64,000 nt of DNA from Nocardia harenae NBRC 108248 (lineage in GTDB: Bacteria > Actinomycetota > Actinomycetes > Mycobacteriales > Mycobacteriaceae), in the NCBI RefSeq assembly GCF_001612885.1, contig NZ_BDBH01000014.1:1-64000 (forward strand), in the 5' to 3' direction. Numbering within the stretch: the first letter of the stretch is position 1; each line of letters begins with the position of its first letter. A model generated the notes under the pieces. That model searched no databases. It worked only from the letters and a program-made list of their open reading frames with translations, and was not told where the DNA came from. The position numbers and the translations under genes were made by a program. Positions 49,499 through 58,347 of the stretch are shown here, in pieces.

Positions 49499-51490
49499 TC
49501 AGACCACCTTGGCGGCGATCAGCAGTTCCCAGATCACGCCCTGATCGACCACCTCGACGCCGAGCTTCTCGGCCTTGGCCAGCTTGCTGTCGCCGACGCC
49601 GGCGCCGGTGATCAGCATGTCGGTGCTGGCCGAGACCGAGGAGGCGGCGGTGGCCCCGGCCCGCTCGCAGAGCCGCTGGAAGGTCGGGCGGGCCACCTTC
49701 TCGCCCGAGCGGGGATCGGCGATGGCGCCGGTGATGACGACGGTCTTGCCCTCCAGCGGCGCGCCCGCGGCGACCACCGGGGGCAGATCCTCCTGCCGCA
49801 CATCGAGATTCACCCCGCGCTCGCGGAGCCGCTGGAGTTCCGGGCGCAGCCGGGTGAGGTGCTCGACCAGCGAGGCGGCGACCTTGGGGCCGATGTCCTC
49901 CACCGCGACCAGGCGCTCCTCGCCGGCGTCGGCGACCTCCTCCAGCGAGCCGAAACCGGAGCGGGCCAGCCGGGCGGCGGTGCCGTCGGAGGCCATGGGG
50001 ATGGCCAGCCCGATCAGCGCGCGCCGCAGCCCGACCTGCCTGCTGCGGTCGATCGACTCGATCATCCGGGTCGCGGAGACCTCACCGACGCGGTCGAATT
50101 CGAGCAGCCGCTCCCTGGTCAGGGTGTAGAAGTCGGACGGGTGCTCCAGGATTCCCGCCTCGGCCAGGCGCTCGATCCACTTCTGCCCGATGGCGTCGAT
50201 GTCGGCCGCGGCGCGCGAGGCCCAGTGGATCAACCGGCGCACGGTCTGGGCCGGGCAGGCGGCATTGGTGCAGAACAGTTCCCGGCTGTTGCCCTGCTCG
50301 AGCACCGGCTGCTCGCACGAGGGACAGGCGGTGGGGACCTCGATGTCCTTTTCCTCGCCGGTGCGCTTGGATGCGTCCAGCACCCCGGCCACGAAGGGGA
50401 TGACGTCTCCGGCGCGCCGCACGAGCACGGTGTCGCCGACCTTGATATCCCGGGCCCGGATGACCTCCTGATTGGCCAGCGTCGCCCTGGTGACCGTGGT
50501 CCCGCCCACGAAGACCGGCTCCAGCCACGCCACCGGGACGATCTTGCCGGTCTTGCCGACATCCCAGATCACCGCGTTGAGCAGCGTCGTCTTCTCCTCG
50601 GCGGCGAACTTGAACGCCAGGGCCCCGCGCGGGGAGTTCGACCGGGTTCCGGCCGCGGCGTAGGCGCTGCGGTCGGCCAGCCGCAGCACCGCGCCGTCGA
50701 GGTCGTAGTCGAGGTCGTTGCGGCCCCGCTCGATCGCGGTGATCGCCTGCTGCGCTGTGGAAGCATCCGCGCAGACCTGCATGGCCGCGCCCGCCACCCC
50801 GATCGCGGCCAGCCCCTCACCCAGGTCCGAGGCGGCACCGCCGTCGGAGGTGTCGAGGTCGAACCCGAAGAACTGCAACCGGCGCTCGGCCACCGTGGCC
50901 GGGTCCTTGGCCCGCAGCGTGCCCGCCGCGGCATTGCGCGGGTTGATCAGCGGCTTGTCCGGGTGCGCGGTGTTGTAGGCCAGGAATGTCGAGCGCAGCA
51001 TGACCGCCTCGCCGCGCACCTCCACCCGCCCCGGCACCCCGATCACCTCCGGCACCCCGTCCACCAGCGCCTTGACCAGCGGCGTCACATCGTCTCCGGT
51101 GGTCCCGTCACCCCGGGTCACCGCGCGCAGCAGGGCGCCGTCCTCGTACACCAGCGTCAGCGAGAGCCCGTCCAGCTTGGGCATCACCGCCACCGGCTGC
51201 CCGGGGAACCGGTCGAAGAACGCCGCTACCTGCTCCGGCTTGGTCGCCTTCTCCAGCGAGAGCATGGGCCGCGAATGCCGCACCGGGGCGTGCAGCACCG
51301 CGGGCGCCCCGACCTGCTCCAGCGGGTTCGGCTCCGGCGTCAGCTGCGGGTGCTCGGCGAGCAGGGCCCGCAGTTCGTCCTCGACGACGTCGTACTCGGC
51401 ATCGGCGACCAGCGGCGAGCCCTGATAGTAGGCATCGCGCAGTGCCACGATGCGATCAGCGAGTTCTCGGATACGTTCCCCGGCTTCCAC
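49499..51490 (-). CDS. ligA: NAD-dependent DNA ligase
   Basis: Protein of 663 residues with the full LigA domain order: Ia/adenylation domain with catalytic lysine in VMPKLDGLSL (K105), TRGDGTTGDDVT, GRVEVRGEAVM and LINPRNAAAGTLR; OB fold with GDTVLVRRAGDVIP; four-cysteine zinc finger (CPSCEQPVLEQ, CTNAACPAQ); helix-hairpin-helix repeats; and a BRCT domain at the C terminus (LEGKTVVITGAI). Nick sealing is the expected role. The active-site wording (KLDGLSL rather than the usual KIDGLA) and the lack of gatCAB neighbours raise the possibility of a second, divergent LigA copy. It starts with GTG. Confidence 0.92.
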   Translation of the reverse strand: MEAGERIRELADRIVALRDAYYQGSPLVADAEYDVVEDELRALLAEHPQLTPEPNPLEQVGAPAVLHAPVRHSRPMLSLEKATKPEQVAAFFDRFPGQPVAVMPKLDGLSLTLVYEDGALLRAVTRGDGTTGDDVTPLVKALVDGVPEVIGVPGRVEVRGEAVMLRSTFLAYNTAHPDKPLINPRNAAAGTLRAKDPATVAERRLQFFGFDLDTSDGGAASDLGEGLAAIGVAGAAMQVCADASTAQQAITAIERGRNDLDYDLDGAVLRLADRSAYAAAGTRSNSPRGALAFKFAAEEKTTLLNAVIWDVGKTGKIVPVAWLEPVFVGGTTVTRATLANQEVIRARDIKVGDTVLVRRAGDVIPFVAGVLDASKRTGEEKDIEVPTACPSCEQPVLEQGNSRELFCTNAACPAQTVRRLIHWASRAAADIDAIGQKWIERLAEAGILEHPSDFYTLTRERLLEFDRVGEVSATRMIESIDRSRQVGLRRALIGLAIPMASDGTAARLARSGFGSLEEVADAGEERLVAVEDIGPKVAASLVEHLTRLRPELQRLRERGVNLDVRQEDLPPVVAAGAPLEGKTVVITGAIADPRSGEKVARPTFQRLCERAGATAASSVSASTDMLITGAGVGDSKLAKAEKLGVEVVDQGVIWELLIAAKVV

Positions 51491-51613
51491 GCCCCAGAAC
51501 CTACCCAGCGGGACCGACAAACGATGCCACGACCACGCCGGGCAGAATTCTCCGGCGATGCGAACCCACACCGGTTCGGCACCCGCTGCGCGGAATACCC
51601 GCGGAATTGCTGA

Positions 51614-51931
51614 TCAGGAGGGGTGCAGCCAGGCGCCGATGGGGGTCGGCGGCAGCGCGCGCACCACGCCCATGAGCGGCCCGCACCAGAAGCTGGAGGA
51701 CATGCAGACGAAGGCGCCGGTCTTGTCGTAGTTCCAGGCGTCGCCGTGCCAGCCCCAGGTGAGGCCGTCCGCGGACGGGCTCATCGGGCACTCCTGCGGC
51801 GCCTTTCCCGCGCACGGCCCCTCGATATTCCACGGGCCGACCGGGTAGGCCGATGCCGCTGGCGCCGCCAATGCTCCGGCACACGCGATGCCCGCGGTGG
51901 CGACCAGGGTGGCGAGAATGGGACGTTTCAT
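51614..51931 (-). CDS. Small secreted protein
   Basis: Protein of 105 residues with a Sec signal (MKRPILATLVATAGIACAGA, cleavage likely after AASA near 28). The mature part contains four cysteines, in GPCAGKAPQECPM and FVCMSSSFWCGPL, and is rich in Gly, Pro and Trp (LTWGWHGDAWNYDKTGAF). This looks like a disulfide-stabilised secreted domain of unknown function. It lies 123 bases upstream, in its own direction, of nothing related; ligA begins 124 bases away on the same strand. Confidence 0.75.
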   Translation of the reverse strand: MKRPILATLVATAGIACAGALAAPAASAYPVGPWNIEGPCAGKAPQECPMSPSADGLTWGWHGDAWNYDKTGAFVCMSSSFWCGPLMGVVRALPPTPIGAWLHPS

Positions 51932-52115
51932 ACCGAGCTCCCTCCGAACGACGATGCGACGGGTGTCGCCGAGTGCGTCGGATCACCGCCCGGCATCGTT
52001 ACCGCGCGCACCTCCGACCTGGCCGCCGCGGCGGTGGCGCGCATGCCGAACGGAGTCACGATGCGGTCCGGCGCGGCGAGCGCGGCCGGCCGCGGAGCGC
52101 TCGATGGGATCGGGC

Positions 52116-52412
52116 CTAGCTGCTGCCGAACCAGCCGGGGCCGAAGTAGTCGCTCGGAGTCGGCCGGTCCGGCTCGTGCCGCGGCGGCTCCTGCGGCCGG
52201 TGCCGCGGCTCGTGCGGGTAGCACCGCTCCCCCGGCAGCGTCGGGCCGTCCCAGGCGTGGCAGTCGAAGGGGGCGCCGGCCGCGACCGGCTGATCGGCGG
52301 CGGCCGCGGGCGCGGCGAGGGCGAGGGCGAGGGCGAGGAGCGGGGCCGCGGCGCAGGCGCCTGCGACCGCGAGGCGGGCGAGGAAGGAGCGGGATTCGAT
52401 TCGGCCGGACAC
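52116..52412 (-). CDS. Small secreted Pro/His-rich protein
   Basis: Protein of 98 residues with a long hydrophobic signal (LAVAGACAAAPLLALALALA, cleavage likely after AAAA near 38). The mature part has two cysteines (FDCHAWDG, GERCYPHEPRH), then a proline-, histidine- and arginine-rich tail ending YFGPGWFGSS. I chose GTG 52412, with AAAGGA about 8 bases upstream. No family is recognised. It may pair functionally with the neighbouring secreted protein at 51614, but only proximity supports that. Confidence 0.65.
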   Translation of the reverse strand: MSGRIESRSFLARLAVAGACAAAPLLALALALAAPAAAADQPVAAGAPFDCHAWDGPTLPGERCYPHEPRHRPQEPPRHEPDRPTPSDYFGPGWFGSS

Positions 52413-52597
52413 GGTGGATCCTTTCACGCGGAGTCGAGCACCCTCCACCCTGCTCCGCCCGGCCGCGGAAAGCCAGGCGGCCGCGAAGGCGATCCCGGCG
52501 AGTTGCTCTGCGCGAGGCGTTCAGCCGCCGCGGCCCCGGCTCCCGCGCCGAGCAGTAGGCTGCCCGGCGTAGCGACGCCAGGACGCTCACCCGCGCG

Positions 52598-53062
52598 CTA
52601 CCTGGCGCGCAGCCCGGGCCAGCCGTAGGGGGTCGGCCCCGCGGCGAGCCCGGCGAGCCTGGTCGCCTCGAACGGCGCGGCGGGGGTCGCGACCGAGCGA
52701 TCCGGTGCGGCCACCCCCTTTTGGCGCCGGACGGCGTCCATGTCCAGCCACATGACCTGCTGCACCACGTCCTCGAGCTGGGCGGCGGTGTGGAACCCCG
52801 CGTTCGCGTACACCAGCAGCCCCTCCCGGTACGCGTGCAGCGTCGGCAGCCCGGTCACCTTCGCGGCCGCGGCCAGCCCGGACTCCGCCTCGGTGTCGAC
52901 GGTGGCGTGCACGATATCCCGGTGCAGGTTCGACGACTCCTCGAAGACCGGCGCGAACCGGGTGCACCAGCCGCACCAGGACGCCCAGTAGTCGACGAGG
53001 ACGATTCCCCCGCCGGACACCGTCCGCTCGAAGCTCTGCTTGGTGAAAGCCTGCGTGGGCAT
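52598..53062 (-). CDS. Thioredoxin-family protein with CGWC active site
   Basis: Protein of 154 residues. Residues 1-105 are a thioredoxin fold: VLVDYWASWCGWCTRFAPVF with the redox pair C30-C33, HATVDTEAESGLAAAAKV and the cis-proline loop GLPTLHAYREG. The pair is CGWC where classical thioredoxins have CGPC, which should shift its redox potential. A 45-residue C-terminal extension rich in Ala and Pro is not part of the fold. No signal peptide is present, so it acts in the cytoplasm. It is 38 bases downstream of the M20 peptidase gene and may be co-transcribed with it. Confidence 0.88.
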   Translation of the reverse strand: MPTQAFTKQSFERTVSGGGIVLVDYWASWCGWCTRFAPVFEESSNLHRDIVHATVDTEAESGLAAAAKVTGLPTLHAYREGLLVYANAGFHTAAQLEDVVQQVMWLDMDAVRRQKGVAAPDRSVATPAAPFEATRLAGLAAGPTPYGWPGLRAR

Positions 53063-53100
53063 GGGCGAAATTCTCCCACGAATCCCGGACCGCTTCGCGC

Positions 53101-54432
53101 TCAGGCGAAGCCGGTCAGGAACAGCGCCTCGGCGAGCGCCGTGCGCCGCAGTTCCTCCGGATCGACGCTCTCGTCCACCGCGTGGATCCGGCACAGCGGC
53201 TCCTCCACGCCGAGCAGCGCGATCTCGGCGCGCGGCACCACCTCGGCCAGCACCGTGCAGAGCGGGATCGAGCCGCCCTGCCCGGAGTGCACCACCTCGG
53301 CGCCGTAGGCGGTGCGCAGCGCCGCGGTGAGCGCGGCGTAGCCGGGGCCGTCGGTGGCGGCGGCGAACGGCGCCCCGATCGCCTGCGCCGCCACCTCCAC
53401 CTCGACGCCCCAGGGGATGTGTGCGCGCAGGTGGGCGGCGAGCGCGTCGTAGGTGGCGCGCGGGTCCATCCCGGGCGGCACCCGCAGGTTCAGCAGCGCG
53501 GCCGCCGCCGGGACGATCGCGGCCACGGCGTCGGCGGTGCCGGGGGCGTCGATGCCGATGACGGTGACCGCGGGCCGCGCCCACACCATGTCGGCGGGGG
53601 TGCCGGTGCCGAGCAGCTCGGTGCCGGGCAGCGCGGTGGCGTCGGCGCGGAACACCTCGGGCGGGTAGGGCGCGCCGGTCCAGCGCTGGCCGGTGGGGAC
53701 GCCGTCGATGACGGTGTCGCCCGCGGCGTCGCGCAGCGAGGCCAGCCCGTGCAGCAGCGCGGCCATGGCGTCCGGTGCGGCGCCGCCGAACTGCCCGGAG
53801 TGCACCGCCGAGCCGAGCGCCCGCACGGTGACCTTCGCGTTCACCACCCCGCGCAGGCCGGTGGTGAGCGTCGGGGTGCCCGCGGCGACATTGCCGGTGT
53901 CGCCGATGACGATCATGTCGGCGTCGAAGAGCTCGGGGCGCCGCCGCGCGAGATCGTCGAGCCCGGCGCCGCCCGCCTCCTCCGACCCCTCCACGACCAC
54001 GCGCACCGCGCACCCGGTCGGCCCGGCCGCGCGCAGCGCCGTCAGGTGCGCGACCAGGTTGCCCTTGCAATCGGCCGCGCCGCGGCCGTACCAGCGCCCG
54101 GCCCGCGCGGTGAGCTCGAACGGCGGCGAGCTCCACTGCTCCACCGGCCCGGCGGGCTGCACGTCGTGGTGGCTGTAGAGCAGCACCGTGCGGGCGTCGG
54201 GGGTGGCGCCGGGGCGGTACCCGACCACGGCCGGGCTGCCGTCCGAGGTCTCGATCACCTCGACCTCGAAGCCGAGCTCGGCGCAGGCCTTCGCGGTCCA
54301 CTCGGCGGCGGCCCGGCACGCCGCCCGGCTGCCCGGCTCGAGGTGCACCGACCGGTGCGCCACGAGCTCGGCCAGGTCGTCGCGGGCCCGCGTCATCAGC
54401 TCGGCGACGCGGGCGGTCAGCTCGGTAGTCAC
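53101..54432 (-). CDS. M20 family metallopeptidase (dipeptidase-like)
   Basis: Protein of 443 residues of the M20/M25/M40 family. Metal-binding motifs are in order: VLLYSHHDVQPAGPV (His and Asp), GRGAADCKGN (Asp), VVEGSEEAGGAGLDD (catalytic and metal-binding Glu), IVIGDTGN and, near the end, LCRIHAVDESV (His). The GQGGSIPLCTVL segment is typical of the dipeptidase branch. Probably a cytosolic dipeptidase or amide hydrolase using two zinc ions. It starts with GTG 54432; the upstream P450 gene on the same strand ends 20 bases before it. Confidence 0.92.
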   Translation of the reverse strand: MTTELTARVAELMTRARDDLAELVAHRSVHLEPGSRAACRAAAEWTAKACAELGFEVEVIETSDGSPAVVGYRPGATPDARTVLLYSHHDVQPAGPVEQWSSPPFELTARAGRWYGRGAADCKGNLVAHLTALRAAGPTGCAVRVVVEGSEEAGGAGLDDLARRRPELFDADMIVIGDTGNVAAGTPTLTTGLRGVVNAKVTVRALGSAVHSGQFGGAAPDAMAALLHGLASLRDAAGDTVIDGVPTGQRWTGAPYPPEVFRADATALPGTELLGTGTPADMVWARPAVTVIGIDAPGTADAVAAIVPAAAALLNLRVPPGMDPRATYDALAAHLRAHIPWGVEVEVAAQAIGAPFAAATDGPGYAALTAALRTAYGAEVVHSGQGGSIPLCTVLAEVVPRAEIALLGVEEPLCRIHAVDESVDPEELRRTALAEALFLTGFA

Positions 54433-54452
54433 GACCTCCACCGTAGGCGCTG

Positions 54453-55718
54453 CTAGAGCACCGGCAGCGGATGCGAGGGCGGGAAGACCACCGGCAGCGC
54501 GCCCAGCGCGCGATGGAACGGGCCCGGCCGCCAGACCAGCTCGTTCGGCGGCACCGCGAGCTCCACCTCCGGCAGCGTGTCCAGCAGCTGGTCGATGACG
54601 TCCTGGGCGAGCAGCAGCCCGTACGGCCGCGCCTGCGCGGGGCACGCGTGGTCGCCGCTGCTGAAGGCCAGGTTCCAGCCGTTGCCCTCGAACTCGCCGG
54701 TGTTCATCTCCGGGTCGGTGTTGCAGGCCGCCATGCTGATGATCACCGGCTCGTTGGCCTGCAGCCACACCCCCTCGACCTGGATCGGCTGGCGCGGGTA
54801 GGTGATGCAGTAGTTCGCCATCGGCGGGTCGGTGGCCAGCCGCTCCTCGAGCGCGGCCCTGGTGGAGAGCGGAACCCGGCCGTCGGCACTGGTGAACCGG
54901 GGGTCGGTGAGCATGAGCAGCAGGGTGTTGGCGATCAGGTTCACCGGCGGCTCCACGCCGGCGGCGAAGAACAGCACCAGCTGGTGCACCATCTCCTCGT
55001 CGGTGAGCGCGGCGGGGTGCTGCAGCAGCCGGGTGGTGATGTCGTCGCCGGGGTGCGCGCGCTTGAGCGCGGTCAGATCCAGCAGCGCATTGCCCATGAT
55101 GGCGTTGACCGTCTCGGTGTCGACGCCGTCGAACATGGCGGCGCTGGCGCTCGCCACCTGCTCACCGATCTCCGGCGGGCAGCCGAGCATCTGGCACAGC
55201 ACCGAGAAGACCAGCGGCAGCGCGTACTGGTTCAGCAGGTCGGCGCTGCCCTCCTTGCAGAAGGTGTTGATGATCGGGACCGCCGAGGTCTCCACGATCG
55301 AGCGCAGCGAGTTCAGGTCGATCCCGGCCAGCGCGACGTTGATGGCATCGCGGTAGCGGGCGTGCTCGGCGCCGCTGGTGCGGATGGCGTTCGGCCGGTA
55401 CTCGATCATCGGCATGATCGGGATGTCCTGTGGCGCGGTCTTCTGCCAGACGCTGGGGTCGGCCGGAAAATGGTGTGCGTCACCGAGAATACGCACCGCG
55501 GTGCTATACTTGATCACCAGGGTGGCGGGCACGCCGGGCCACATCTCGACCGGCACCAGTGGTCCATAATTGTTTCTGCGCATCTCGCGATACGCCTCAT
55601 GGGGGTCGGACGCGAATTCCTGGGTGTAGATCGGGATCCGGGGGCCGATGGACTCGATCGACCGCTTGGGGCTGATGGTGGTAGCGGTAGCACCCTGGAG
55701 CGGGTGATGCGGATGCAC
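54453..55718 (-). CDS. CYP157-like cytochrome P450 lacking ExxR
   Basis: Protein of 421 residues. SIGPRIPIYTQEFASDPHEA (about 23-42), then EMRRNNYGPLVPVEM, VPATLVIKYSTAVRIL and LPMIEYRP-like text match the Streptomyces CYP157 layout. Helix I reads LFFAAGVEPPVN (249-260), with Glu-Pro in place of the usual oxygen-activating acid/Thr pair. The K-helix reads EERLATDPP, so the ExxR arginine is alanine (A295). The haem loop is FSSGDHACP with Cys359. CYP157 proteins are known for losing ExxR; they usually sit in conservon gene sets, which are absent here. It starts with GTG, with GAGGAG 7 bases upstream. Confidence 0.88.
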   Translation of the reverse strand: MHPHHPLQGATATTISPKRSIESIGPRIPIYTQEFASDPHEAYREMRRNNYGPLVPVEMWPGVPATLVIKYSTAVRILGDAHHFPADPSVWQKTAPQDIPIMPMIEYRPNAIRTSGAEHARYRDAINVALAGIDLNSLRSIVETSAVPIINTFCKEGSADLLNQYALPLVFSVLCQMLGCPPEIGEQVASASAAMFDGVDTETVNAIMGNALLDLTALKRAHPGDDITTRLLQHPAALTDEEMVHQLVLFFAAGVEPPVNLIANTLLLMLTDPRFTSADGRVPLSTRAALEERLATDPPMANYCITYPRQPIQVEGVWLQANEPVIISMAACNTDPEMNTGEFEGNGWNLAFSSGDHACPAQARPYGLLLAQDVIDQLLDTLPEVELAVPPNELVWRPGPFHRALGALPVVFPPSHPLPVL

Positions 55719-55975
55719 GTAATCTCCTCGATCTCGGGTTGCGACAGGGTAGCACCGGCGGCGCCGTTCGGCGCCGCGATCCTGTGCACGGCATAGCCCA
55801 GACTCTCAGTGCGCGTTGATTTTTGCGCAGCACACTGTAAACGGCGGCCGCACCGGGGGATGCCGCGACGGTACGCGGAATCCCCCGGCGGGCTGGACCG
55901 TATCCGTCCGGCGCCACGGGTGTCGCACCCGGGAGCGCCCCGCCCGGGCGCCCTACGGCACCCGGGCCGGGGGAA

Positions 55976-57745
55976 TCATCCCCGGTTCGGATCGTTGATG
56001 CGGCCCTCCCAGGCGGCGGGCAGATCATCGGAGAGTACCGGAGCACCGAGGATCGCGTCGTCGAAGCCGAAGGCGTCGAGCAGCGCGGGCAGGTGGCCGG
56101 CGAGTTCGTCGACGGCCCTGGCCAGCTCGCGCTTGACCGCCGCCGCGCCGGCGCCGTCCAGCAGCCCGCGGGTGAGGTACCAGGCGGCGTGCCGGTCCAG
56201 GTAGTCCAGCGCGAAGACGTCCCGCACCGCCACGATCTCCGGGTGCGCGGCGTGCCCGTGCAGCAGCCCGAGCGCCTCCTCCGCGCAGTACGCCTCGGCG
56301 AGCTCGAGCGCCTGCGGGATGACCGCGAGCCGATCGGCCAGCGCCGGGGTGGCCAGGTGCTCCTGCGCCTCCTGCACGATGGTCAGGGTCCTGGCGTTCA
56401 GCGCCCGCTCCCGGTCGGCGGCGTCCGCCGGGTCGTAGCGCACCGGGTCCGGCGGCGTCTTCCCGGCCAGCTGCCTGGCCAGCACCCGCCCAGCCACCGA
56501 GCCGAGCACCGCGCAGTCGCCCTCGCCGGTGATGGCCGCGTGGCAGACGCCGAGGTAGTCGGCGACCCGGTTGGCGCTGAACATGCCCTGCGCGCCCATC
56601 TTGATCCGCGCGTGCGTCACCGTCTCCAGCGCGTGCAGCTGGATGAACGGCTTGGCCAGCATGACCGAGACGACGGTGTCCCGGTGCGTGAGATCGCTGC
56701 CGGCGAGCGAGGTCTTGACCGCGTTGCCGTAGATGGTCCGGACCACGGTGCCTGCCAGATCGGTGAGCAGCGTGTCCCGCACGTGCGGGATATCGATCAT
56801 CAGCGGGGTGTCCAGCGGGGTGAGCGGCACCGGCCGCTTGCCCGCGTAGGTCAGCGCGATGTAGAGCGCCGAGCGGGCCGAGGCGTTCAGGCAGGACGAG
56901 AGCGCCAGCCTGCCCACCGTCAGCTGGCTGATGGCGGAGGGGAAGCCGCGCTTCCGGCTGGTCTCGTCCCGCCAGGTGAGCACGCCCTCGTCGTCGATCG
57001 TGGCGAGGTCGTTGCTCAGCCAGGCGCTCTTGTCGACCCGGAGGCCGTCGAAGCTGATCACCGAGTTGTCCATGATCACCAGGGGCTGGTGGTCCAGCTG
57101 GGTGATCGTGACGCCCGGCGCCGCCTCGCCGCTCGCGTCCCTGAGCCGCGCGGTGAACAGGTGCACGCCCTGGTCGACGCCGGCCCCGTCGATGAACCGC
57201 GCGCCGACCACGCAGACCCGGGAAACCGGAATGCCAACGCTCGGCATGAACTTCCGCGCCCGCGGGTTCGGCGTGTCGATGACGAACCCGTCGCCGTCCC
57301 AGGTGGCGGTGGTCTGCATGAACCCGATGTTCGAGCCGCAGCCGTACTCGGTCAGCAGCATGACGCCGATGGCCGAGGCATCGTCGAGATCGTGCAGGTA
57401 CGGCTCCGCCGCCTCGGCATCGGTCAACGTGGCCAGGCTGCCCGAGGCCAGGTTGTAGTGCCCCGAGATCAGCGGGATCAGATCGGTCGCCAGCACCGCC
57501 GCCCAATCGAACACCGCGAACAGCTCGGGCAACTCGGTCGCCACCGCCCTGGTGCTGCCGATCTCCTTCACCAGGTACCGCAGCTGGGCGTACGCGTTCT
57601 CGCGCCGCTGCTCCTGGCTCTGCTTCTCCGTGACCAGATAGTCCGGATTACTCAGAATCTCCTGTAACCGCCGATGGAACTCCCGGCTTCCGTGCCGGAG
57701 GAAATCGGCCAGCGATTCACGCTCATTGGACCCCTGCTCGACCAT
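55976..57745 (-). CDS. Acyl-CoA oxidase-like acyl-CoA dehydrogenase family flavoprotein
   Basis: Protein of 589 residues. VMLLTEYGCGSNIGFMQTTA (about 125-144), then FVIDTPNPRARKFMPSVG, is the acyl-CoA-oxidase version of the FAD/acyl-binding motif, and HARIKMGAQGMFSANRVADY is the C-terminal flavin-contact block. It is longer than a classic acyl-CoA dehydrogenase (about 390) and slightly shorter than peroxisomal-type oxidases (about 650). The expected reaction is alpha,beta-desaturation of an acyl-CoA with oxygen or an electron-transfer flavoprotein as acceptor. GGAG lies about 8 bases before the ATG. It is upstream of, and on the same strand as, the P450, but 257 bp away. Confidence 0.85.
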   Translation of the reverse strand: MVEQGSNERESLADFLRHGSREFHRRLQEILSNPDYLVTEKQSQEQRRENAYAQLRYLVKEIGSTRAVATELPELFAVFDWAAVLATDLIPLISGHYNLASGSLATLTDAEAAEPYLHDLDDASAIGVMLLTEYGCGSNIGFMQTTATWDGDGFVIDTPNPRARKFMPSVGIPVSRVCVVGARFIDGAGVDQGVHLFTARLRDASGEAAPGVTITQLDHQPLVIMDNSVISFDGLRVDKSAWLSNDLATIDDEGVLTWRDETSRKRGFPSAISQLTVGRLALSSCLNASARSALYIALTYAGKRPVPLTPLDTPLMIDIPHVRDTLLTDLAGTVVRTIYGNAVKTSLAGSDLTHRDTVVSVMLAKPFIQLHALETVTHARIKMGAQGMFSANRVADYLGVCHAAITGEGDCAVLGSVAGRVLARQLAGKTPPDPVRYDPADAADRERALNARTLTIVQEAQEHLATPALADRLAVIPQALELAEAYCAEEALGLLHGHAAHPEIVAVRDVFALDYLDRHAAWYLTRGLLDGAGAAAVKRELARAVDELAGHLPALLDAFGFDDAILGAPVLSDDLPAAWEGRINDPNRG

Positions 57746-58347
57746 TGCACTGCTCCTACCTTTTCCGACCCCCGGCCCCACCGCCGGGGTGACGTTCAGG
57801 CCATCGCCGCCGCCTTCCGGCTCGACGATGCCGACCGGTGCCGCATCAGCGCACCGAAGGAGCGAAAGGTGGTTCTCCCGCCGGAATTCGCGGGACCACG
57901 CACCCTCCCCCCGGGCCCGCCCGCGCGCATCACGAAGAGTCGCGGACGTGTAGCAGTAAATTCCCCGGACCACGCTCGACGAGCCGGGCCCACGTCGGCC
58001 CCTTCCCCATCGATTCGGGCCTCCGGCGCCGCGCTCGTTTCACACTCGAACGCGCCGACCTGGGGAGTCACCGGTAATGCAGAGCTCACTTTGCAATACC
58101 GGGACACATGAAGCATTGTGCCACAGTGGTTCTCGAAGTTCATGGCGAAGCGATGGCTGCGGAATAGCCCATTATTCGCTCACCCGTCGGCGCGAACCCA
58201 CGACCACAGAATGTTTCCGAATGGTAGCCACGCAGCCGATGCCATGCGCGGCCCGCTCCCCCTGTTGCCGATCGGTCGCTTGATTGATGTGAAATCGTAA
58301 AAGATCTTCGGCGGCGCCCGCGAAGCGGTGCCGCCGCCCGCTCTGGG
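57746..58347. other. 602-bp gene-poor gap
   Basis: No convincing gene was found. A 60-codon plus-strand frame starting GTG 58118 (PQWFSKFMAKRWLRN...) is open, but its later part looks random. The stretch is locally less GC-rich than its neighbours (for example around 58075-58200), which fits decayed or foreign DNA. The GNAT terminator hairpin occupies its right end, and the promoter of the acyl-CoA-oxidase-like gene should be at the left. Confidence 0.45.
58310..58335 (-). terminator. Intrinsic terminator of the GNAT gene
   Basis: GGCGGCGCC and GGTGCCGCC form a 9-bp stem with one G-U wobble around an 8-base loop, 13 bases past the GNAT stop. On the minus strand it is followed by GAAGATCTTTTACG, giving a U-rich run after the stem, so it fits a classical intrinsic terminator. 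Confidence 0.7.

Noticed and set aside
51932..52115. Plus-strand open frame between the two small secreted proteins.
   Set aside because: Its alanine/arginine-rich product shows no motif and no ribosome site; probably upstream regulatory DNA of the 51614 gene.
58118..58300. 60-codon frame in the gap before the GNAT terminator.
   Set aside because: The ribosome site is poor, third positions are not consistently G/C, and no motif is visible; listed as an empty gap instead.
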